From Treponema sp. (GTDB lineage Bacteria; Spirochaetota; Spirochaetia; Treponematales; Breznakiellaceae), in NCBI GenBank assembly GCA_031284385.1, contig JAISZZ010000031.1:1-12391 (forward strand): DNA of 12,391 bases. Direction: 5' to 3'. The notes under the pieces were generated by a model. The model was given only the letters and a program-made list of their open reading frames with translations, had not been told where the DNA came from and searched no databases. Positions 6,624-10,760 of this stretch are shown here, piece after piece. The translations under genes and the position numbers were made by a program. Within the stretch, counting starts at the first letter, position 1, and each line of letters starts with the position of its first letter.

Positions 6624-7463
6624 TTAAGGGGCCGTTGCCCTCTTAATTTCCGCATCGCTTTTACGAATATACATAGGAGCGGAAAGCCGCGTGTTTTCTT
6701 TAGTATCCAGCATAACGGATTTTTTTATGTATTGAAGCAGCGCCGCCGACCCTCCTATATGTAAATTTTCCGCTAAAATACTTGTGTTTGTCAAGATAGG
6801 AGAAAGCGAATCTCGCGCTAGGGCGGCGGCGTTTCCACAAAGCAATACAGTCTGCTGTAAAGATGGCGGAGATCCGGTTTCGACAGTAGAGTTGTTCAAA
6901 AACTGAAGTTTTTGAACAACTCCCGATAAAAAACGGCAAAATGCGCCGCATTTTGCGCCGCATTTGCTGCGACTTGGGAGAGAACCATAAGGTTCTTGAA
7001 CAAGTCCAGTATTTAAATTTTCGGATATACGCCGCGCAAGCTCGTCCGCCGTGCAGTCAAGATAATCCGTGAGCCGCCGCCCATTCCTATATAAAGCCGT
7101 AAAAAAGCGGCGTTGTTTAGCGTCCAGAACCGGCACGCATAAAAATGGATACGTGGCAAACGGATACGCGATACAGTCCAGCGTAGGAGCTGTAAGTATG
7201 CGTTTTCCGAGAGCCAGCGCAAGCCCTTTTACCGCCGCAAAACCTATCCTTAGACCGGTAAAAGAACCCGGCCCCTTCATGCAGGCAAAAAGGTCTATAT
7301 CTTCGCGCTCAATTTTAGCCAGCTTTGTAAGTGAATTAACCGCGTCAAACAGTAATTCAGAATGAACCGCGCCCGCGTCCGCCTCGAAGTAAAAACACCC
7401 GGCATCTGTAGAAAGCCCGGTTGAAAACAGTTCGGACGCGGTATCTATGGCTAGAATGTTCAA
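6624..7463 (-). CDS. tsaB: TsaB, t6A tRNA modification protein, with in-frame repeat insertion
   Basis: TsaB is the inactive ASKHA-fold partner of TsaD in making N6-threonylcarbamoyladenosine at position 37 of ANN-decoding tRNAs. Family marks are MNILAIDTASE (1-11), HSELLFDAV (34-42), CMKGPGSFTGLRIGFAAVKGLALAL (61-85) and TAPTLDCIAYP (91-101). The protein is 279 residues, about 40 longer than the usual 230-240. The excess is residues 152-192, encoded entirely by a palindromic repeat (6889-7006) plus its 5-bp direct repeat. Removing them gives 238 residues with a clean ENLN-T-VETGSP junction before LLCGNAAAL. The TTG start (7463) overlaps the tsaE stop as TTGA. Whether the inserted segment is tolerated is unknown. 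The frame is intact, so I annotate a gene rather than a pseudogene. Confidence 0.9.
   Translation of the reverse strand: MNILAIDTASELFSTGLSTDAGCFYFEADAGAVHSELLFDAVNSLTKLAKIEREDIDLFACMKGPGSFTGLRIGFAAVKGLALALGKRILTAPTLDCIAYPFATYPFLCVPVLDAKQRRFFTALYRNGRRLTDYLDCTADELARRISENLNTGLVQEPYGSLPSRSKCGAKCGAFCRFLSGVVQKLQFLNNSTVETGSPPSLQQTVLLCGNAAALARDSLSPILTNTSILAENLHIGGSAALLQYIKKSVMLDTKENTRLSAPMYIRKSDAEIKRATAP
6889..7006. mobile_element. Palindromic repeat element, copy B, inside tsaB
   Basis: A 118-bp element with terminal inverted repeats GAGTTGTTCAA (left) and TTGAACAAGTC (right), flanked by a perfect 5-bp direct repeat CAGTA (6884-6888 and 7007-7011), which looks like a target-site duplication. Its left end is a perfect 13-bp hairpin (6891-6903 with 6908-6920, loop TGAA), and a second 9-bp hairpin lies at 6936-6956 (GCAAAATGC with GCATTTTGC). 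There is no room for a transposase, so it is non-autonomous (MITE-like). It is closely related to the copy at 8378-8496. It lies wholly within tsaB; element plus duplication is 123 bp, or 41 codons, with no stop in that frame. Confidence 0.88.
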
Positions 7464-7921
7464 GTTTGCGCCTGTAAATCCGTAATTCCTCTTACATGAA
7501 TTTCACGGTTACCGCCGCCTAAAATTTTTATTTCAATGTGAATCGTTTCAGGCGGCAGACATTCGCCGATACGCTCGCCCCATTCTATGAGGCATACGCC
7601 CTCTCCACGCAGCAATTCGCCGCCAACGGAATTTTCAAAATCATCAGTGCCGGAAAGCCGGTAAACGTCGATATGATAGACTGGAAAGATTCCCTCATAC
7701 TCATGGATTATCGTGTATGTGGGACTCGTTACAGTTTCTTTTACCCCAAGCGCGCTGCAAACTCCGGCGCAAAGGCGGGTTTTTCCCGCGCCTAAATTGC
7801 CGGTCAGCGATATTACGCCGCCCTTGTTTAAGGTTTGCCCCAATTTCACGCCAAATTCAAAAGTTTCATCCTCCGAACCACTGACAAAAATCTGATTTTG
7901 CGCCGCGTAACGCCTAAACAT
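7460..7921 (-). CDS. tsaE: TsaE, ATPase of the t6A synthesis complex
   Basis: A 153-residue P-loop ATPase that binds TsaB-TsaD and is needed for turnover of the bacterial t6A machinery. The Walker A motif is GNLGAGKT (41-48). The switch-like TSPTYTIIHEY (65-75), HIDVYRL (83-89) and LIEWGE (111-116) are all family hallmarks, and the length is normal. I choose the ATG at 7921, 19 bases after the stop of the preceding 87-aa gene; only a weak GGA stands at the right distance. Earlier in-frame codons at 7969 (TTG) and 7966 (ATG) overlap that gene and lack a Shine-Dalgarno. The stop overlaps the tsaB start, coupling two proteins that act in the same complex. TsaD and TsaC are not in the window. Confidence 0.94.
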   Translation of the reverse strand: MFRRYAAQNQIFVSGSEDETFEFGVKLGQTLNKGGVISLTGNLGAGKTRLCAGVCSALGVKETVTSPTYTIIHEYEGIFPVYHIDVYRLSGTDDFENSVGGELLRGEGVCLIEWGERIGECLPPETIHIEIKILGGGNREIHVRGITDLQAQT

Positions 7922-7940
7922 ATTTATTCCGAAACCCCCG

Positions 7941-8204
7941 CTATAACGGTAGTTTCCCTTCGGCATCAAGAAATTCTATCTTTTTCTTTAATTCCTTTAT
8001 CAGTGGAAGCAGCGGGTAATTAATTTTATCGATAAGCGTAACGGTTGTTTCTTTGATACCCAGCGGATTGGTTTCAATTACCCAATTTATCTGCATAATC
8101 TCCTGCTTGCCGGCAATTTCTATAACCGTTTTGCCGCTGTACGCACGTCTATAATAAATAGGAACATCCTTGCGTACCATGTCTCTAATTTCGATAACGG
8201 TCAT
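7941..8204 (-). CDS. 87-aa conserved-looking protein of unknown function
   Basis: Not recognised. The start is well supported: ATG at 8204 with a strong AAAGGAGG at 8209-8216. The product is charged and soluble, with no signal peptide or membrane helix. Its first two thirds alternate hydrophobic and polar residues, as in beta strands (TVIEIRDM, KTVIEIAGKQEIMQINWVI, TVTLIDKI). The end is an amphipathic helix (LLPLIKELKKKIEFLDAEGK). It is the first gene after the repeat-rich gap and lies 19 bases before tsaE, so it probably leads the tsaE-tsaB-HD-GYP transcript. A small binding or regulatory protein is possible, but nothing in the sequence fixes a role. Confidence 0.85.
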   Translation of the reverse strand: MTVIEIRDMVRKDVPIYYRRAYSGKTVIEIAGKQEIMQINWVIETNPLGIKETTVTLIDKINYPLLPLIKELKKKIEFLDAEGKLPL

Positions 8205-8235
8205 TTTTCCTCCTTTTCAATTTAGCAAAAAGTAT

Positions 8236-8302
8236 CCTTATGGCAGCGCTGATTAACTTGATGCCTCGCCAGCATAGCTGGCGCATCAGCGCTGCCCTAA
8301 GG
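8236..8302. repeat. 67-bp palindromic element with 18-bp inverted ends
   Basis: The left arm (8236-8253, CCTTATGGCAGCGCTGAT) and right arm (8285-8302) match at 17 of 18 positions as inverted repeats. An inner hairpin CGCCAGC-ATA-GCTGGCG occupies 8267-8283. A relative of this sequence forms the middle of copy A near 2722-2776, sharing CGCTGATTAACTTGA. No target duplication is obvious. It lies about 30 bp upstream of the 87-aa gene start, within its probable leader. Confidence 0.75.
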
Positions 8303-8377
8303 AGCAAGCTCATTTCATTATGCAAATGTGTCAACTTCGTTGACGAATGTGCACTCGCATAAATCAGCGCTTCCTTA

Positions 8378-8496
8378 GAGTTGTTCAAAAACTTCAGTTT
8401 TTGAACAATTTCCGCTTAAAACCGGCAAAATGCCGCGCATCTTGCACAGCATTTGCTGCAACTCGTGAGAGAACCCATACGGCTCTTGAACAAGTC
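8378..8496. mobile_element. Palindromic repeat element, copy C
   Basis: A 119-bp relative of the tsaB-borne copy, in the same orientation, with the same ends (GAGTTGTTCAAAAAC ... CTTGAACAAGTC). The left 13-bp hairpin (8380-8409) has one end mismatch, and its loop reads TTCA, the reverse complement of the TGAA loop in copy B. The flanks CCTTA and CATTA match at four of five positions, consistent with an aged target duplication. The element is intergenic here. Its minus strand stays open in the frame equivalent to the start of the tsaB insert. Confidence 0.85.
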
Positions 8497-8551
8497 CATT
8501 ATAATAACGATACGCTATTTTGGACAATGTTTCTCAAGCCGTTTCTGGCCG

Positions 8552-8586
8552 CCGTCCGGCGCGCCGGACGGCGCGCCGGACGGCGC
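8552..8586. repeat. GC-rich tandem palindrome, 12-bp period
   Basis: Positions 8552-8571 form a perfect 20-bp palindrome (CCGTCCGGCG and its complement). The unit GGCGCGCCGGAC repeats in tandem from 8558 (about 2.4 copies), giving overlapping palindromes and several CGCGCC sites. It lies downstream of pilZ on the transcribed strand, and could act as a transcript-stabilising or terminating structure or as a slippage-prone repeat. Confidence 0.75.
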
Positions 8587-8627
8587 AGCTTATCCGGAAT
8601 TGAAAAATCCGGACATACTTGTTAATG

Positions 8628-8661
8628 GACTTGTTAAAAAACTAATTTTTTTTAACAAGTC
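8628..8661. mobile_element. 34-bp minimal hairpin element (copy D) at the pilZ stop
   Basis: Perfect 14-bp arms GACTTGTTAAAAAA (8628-8641) and TTTTTTAACAAGTC (8648-8661) surround a 6-bp loop. The ends match the termini of the larger elements (GACTTGTT), and the flanks TAATG and TAATA match at four of five. It may be a solo version of the same family. It may alternatively be a simple bidirectional terminator: it begins exactly at the stop codon of the pilZ gene, and its last base contributes to that TAG. Confidence 0.6.
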
Positions 8662-9479
8662 TAATACTCAAAAATATACGCATTAATCGCCACCAACGAT
8701 TTCTTTGGAAGTTTTAAAAATTTTACGTGATAAATCCATTTGCTGCCGTCTTTATTAAGACGCAAAATTTGTCCTAAAGCCGCTATATGCTCCTTGCCTA
8801 TATTGAATTCAATTTTTATCATATTGCCAGCCTTAACATTATTAGCCATGCTCAACGCGCATCCGCCTTGTGAAATATTTAGTATAAGTCCAGGATACCT
8901 GTTGTCAGTTTCTACACGCAATTTTTTTTTGACTGTTGAATTTACACGTATATTTGTCATAATCACCAGATAAAAAAAACACTCGCTTTTTATATTCTTT
9001 CTCCGGTAGTTACGCACAATATTATGGCTTAAATTATTGTTTTCTGTTGCTATGAAATACTCAAGTGCGTTTCTAATTGAAAATAATTCCACCATATCCG
9101 GCAGAGCCTCATCGGAATGGCTTTCCCGTATAAGCTTTGCGTATTCATACTTAAAACATTCATCAATTTTAGCGCCGTTATTCAAAATGGCCAGCGGATC
9201 TTCACCGGTTTCTTTAAGCACTCTCTCAAGAACAGATGCTTCCCGCTTGGTCAAGCCCATATATTTTACGTGTTTATAAAAATTATTATCAACAATATGT
9301 AAGTTTGTTTTTATATTTACGCCTTTTCCCTTGAAAACGCTGCTATTTTTTATTTTTTTTGAGACATTCAAGAAAACAATTAACGCTATCAGCAGGAAAA
9401 ATACAAGTATAAAACCTATTACATCCAACGGCGAGGATTTTATTTCAACTTGAGATAACTGTAAAAGATATGGCCGCAT
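8661..9479 (-). CDS. Membrane-anchored PilZ-domain protein
   Basis: A 272-residue protein with one N-terminal transmembrane helix (about 20-37, IGFILVFFLLIALIVFLN), followed by a basic stop-transfer patch (KKIK). A helical middle follows (about 70-145, including LTKREASVLERVLKETG). The C-terminal PilZ domain (about 165-270) carries NISQGG (201-206), which fits the (D/N)xSxxG half of the cyclic di-GMP site. The RxxxR half is not clear; the nearest candidate is R160-x3-K164, farther upstream than usual, so ligand binding is uncertain. It would face the cytoplasm and could link c-di-GMP to motility or envelope functions. The ATG at 9479 has AGGA at 9486-9489, and only one base separates it from the preceding gene's stop. 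The stop codon abuts a palindromic element. Confidence 0.85.
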   Translation of the reverse strand: MRPYLLQLSQVEIKSSPLDVIGFILVFFLLIALIVFLNVSKKIKNSSVFKGKGVNIKTNLHIVDNNFYKHVKYMGLTKREASVLERVLKETGEDPLAILNNGAKIDECFKYEYAKLIRESHSDEALPDMVELFSIRNALEYFIATENNNLSHNIVRNYRRKNIKSECFFYLVIMTNIRVNSTVKKKLRVETDNRYPGLILNISQGGCALSMANNVKAGNMIKIEFNIGKEHIAALGQILRLNKDGSKWIYHVKFLKLPKKSLVAINAYIFEY

Positions 9480-9480
9480 T

Positions 9481-10299
9481 TCATGTTCCTAATAAAATCA
9501 AGTTTTTCTTCAGAGCCGCATATACATCTTTGATGCGCGGCGCTATTTCATATTCTGCCAAATCGCCGGACAACACCATGTCTTTATTTTCATAAGCCGC
9601 TAAAAATTCTTTTAGCGCGGATTTAAATTCGTCAAACAAAGAATTTCCGGCAATATCCGGTTTCTCTGCTATGGCGTACTTTAATAACGGTATCAGCCGA
9701 AACATCTTTTGAATAAAATCAGAAAAACTTTTGACCGTTTCAGCGGCGCGCTTGTCGTTACCTGTTTGAAGATCAAGCGGCAGATCTGTCAGCCTTTCAA
9801 CTTCTTCATTTAATTCACAGCCCATTTCAAAAAATACAGCCGCCGGATTTTCGGCTTCTAAAGAATGTATGCGGGCTGTGTCCACTGCGATTTTTACAGT
9901 TTCTTCAGAAAATCCACCCGCCAAAATTTCAAAAATCTGCTTGTCGTGTTCGCGCAAAAAAGTGTACGCGGGGCTTTCCTGCCACCCAGACTCAATCTCC
10001 GGCCTCCTTTTTTCAGATTCTAGCCATGAACCAAGAATTGCGGAAAGCTCCGCCAGCGCCTCGCCATACAGAGCGGCGAATGGACGCGTGACTATATTCA
10101 AGGTGTTTACATCTTTAATATCACGGGCAAATATAACATCTATGTTTCCAGCAGCAATTTCAGCGTCATCGACACGCACACGGCTCAGGCAAAAACCGCT
10201 GTCTCCAGCCCATTTCTCAATGCCGGAAAGAGCATCGCCTATGTTTTTTTCGGTTTCAAATGTAATATCCGCGATATTTCCGTCAATAATGGTAGTCAT
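9481..10299 (-). CDS. Unrecognised acidic 272-aa cytoplasmic protein upstream of pilZ
   Basis: No family recognised. The product is acidic, predicted largely helical after about residue 75, with no signal peptide or membrane segment. Its first 70 residues have a beta-strand-like pattern (TIIDGNIADITFET, IDVIFARDIKDVNTLNIVTR). The stop is followed after one base by the pilZ start, and the PilZ Shine-Dalgarno lies inside its last codons, so the two are translationally coupled and probably act together. The ATG at 10299 is preceded by TAGG directly against the codon, which is poor spacing for a Shine-Dalgarno. Together with a probable start point about 15 bases upstream, the leader is very short. 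Confidence 0.85.
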   Translation of the reverse strand: MTTIIDGNIADITFETEKNIGDALSGIEKWAGDSGFCLSRVRVDDAEIAAGNIDVIFARDIKDVNTLNIVTRPFAALYGEALAELSAILGSWLESEKRRPEIESGWQESPAYTFLREHDKQIFEILAGGFSEETVKIAVDTARIHSLEAENPAAVFFEMGCELNEEVERLTDLPLDLQTGNDKRAAETVKSFSDFIQKMFRLIPLLKYAIAEKPDIAGNSLFDEFKSALKEFLAAYENKDMVLSGDLAEYEIAPRIKDVYAALKKNLILLGT

Positions 10300-10321
10300 C
10301 CTACTATTAGTATCGGATTCT

Positions 10322-10349
10322 ATAATAAAATCTAAAATATGAGCGTAAA
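10322..10349 (-). promoter_or_regulatory. Candidate sigma-70 promoter for the unknown-pilZ operon
   Basis: On the minus strand TTTACG (10344-10349) and TATTAT (10322-10327) are separated by 16 bp in AT-rich DNA. They match the -35 and -10 consensus at four and five of six positions. Transcription would start near 10314, leaving about 15 bases before the ATG at 10299. Confidence 0.4.
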
Positions 10350-10697
10350 AATAGCGAATTTTGGAAAAATGAGTATTGGACGAAAGTTATGAAGCTCCTG
10401 ATGAACCCCGCCGCGAAAAAGACTGGGAAAATACTGCTGTTACAATTTCTACCAATATGTAATAAATTTGCTAAAAACTACAAAATTGTAGCGTGTTGGC
10501 AGGGCGGAATCTTTTTAGACGTAAAACATAGCCGCGTTGTCCACGAATGGGCAGTCCCCGCATATTCCGGCTTTCAATGTCAATTTATCAAAACTTGGAC
10601 AAACCATAGATAACAGGCCGGCTGTTCCCGCAAATTTATCATTTTCATCGTATTACACTGAATGTTTGCGTAAAACTCAAGGCGGGATTTGTCCGCT

Positions 10698-10713
10698 TGG
10701 CATAGTTCTTGCA
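10698..10713 (+). promoter_or_regulatory. Sigma-54 (-24/-12) promoter of glnN
   Basis: TGGCATAGTTCTTGCA matches the consensus TGGCACG-N4-TTGCW at all positions except two (CG replaced by TA), with GG and GC in the exact spacing required. The predicted start is near 10724, giving a leader of about 37 bases before the ATG at 10761. This is the classic RpoN promoter architecture and implies activation by an enhancer-binding protein, plausibly nitrogen-responsive. Confidence 0.85.
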
Positions 10714-10750
10714 TGAATAATTCAAAGATTCAAAAATTTGTAGTTTTTAT

Positions 10751-10755
10751 AGGAG
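10751..10755 (+). promoter_or_regulatory. glnN ribosome binding site
   Basis: AGGAG ends five bases before the ATG at 10761. This is the best-formed Shine-Dalgarno on the plus strand of this window and fixes the glnN start. Confidence 0.85.
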
Positions 10756-10760
10756 ATTTT

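Larger units (their letters stand above)
8205..8660. other. Repeat-packed gap between pilZ and the tsaE operon
   Basis: The 455 bp between two same-direction genes consists largely of repeats. They are a 67-bp palindromic element (8236-8302), a segment bounded by CTAAGGA/TCCTTAG (8296-8378) containing a GTCAAC-TTC-GTTGAC hairpin, the 119-bp copy C (8378-8496), a GC-rich tandem palindrome (8552-8586), a TCCGGA pair (8593-8613) and a 34-bp hairpin (8628-8661). A plus-strand open frame (8347-8625) is just translation across these repeats. No clear promoter for the 87-aa gene is visible. Confidence 0.7.
10300..10760. other. Divergent intergenic region before glnN
   Basis: 461 bp between divergent genes. 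It holds the leftward promoter, the sigma-54 promoter of glnN and a small AACAG/CTGTT inverted repeat near 10612-10626. A 74-codon plus-strand frame at 10389-10613 has GGACG a few bases upstream, but its translation resembles no domain and I do not call it. I looked for paired enhancer (NtrC-type) palindromes upstream of the sigma-54 site and saw none that I could defend. Confidence 0.55.

Noticed and set aside
6700..6963. Alternative-frame minus-strand open frame across the tsaB insertion, considered as a sign of a frameshift
   Set aside because: TsaB similarity stays in a single frame on both sides of the insert, so no frameshift is needed.
7941..7969. Earlier TTG/ATG starts for tsaE at 7969/7966
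   Set aside because: They overlap the upstream gene, lack a Shine-Dalgarno and add residues absent from the TsaE family.
8236..8496. Palindromic repeats considered as a CRISPR array
   Set aside because: The units differ in type and spacing, there is no regular repeat-spacer periodicity and no cas gene; they are dispersed mobile-type repeats.
8347..8625. 92-codon plus-strand open frame in the repeat gap
   Set aside because: Its sequence is translation of copy C and the GC-rich tandem palindrome (RRAGRRAGRR), with no ribosome binding site; not a gene.
10389..10613. 74-codon plus-strand open frame upstream of glnN
   Set aside because: It has a possible weak ribosome binding site, but no recognisable domain or convincing coding character. 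It ends well before the sigma-54 promoter. Left as intergenic, though a small gene cannot be excluded.
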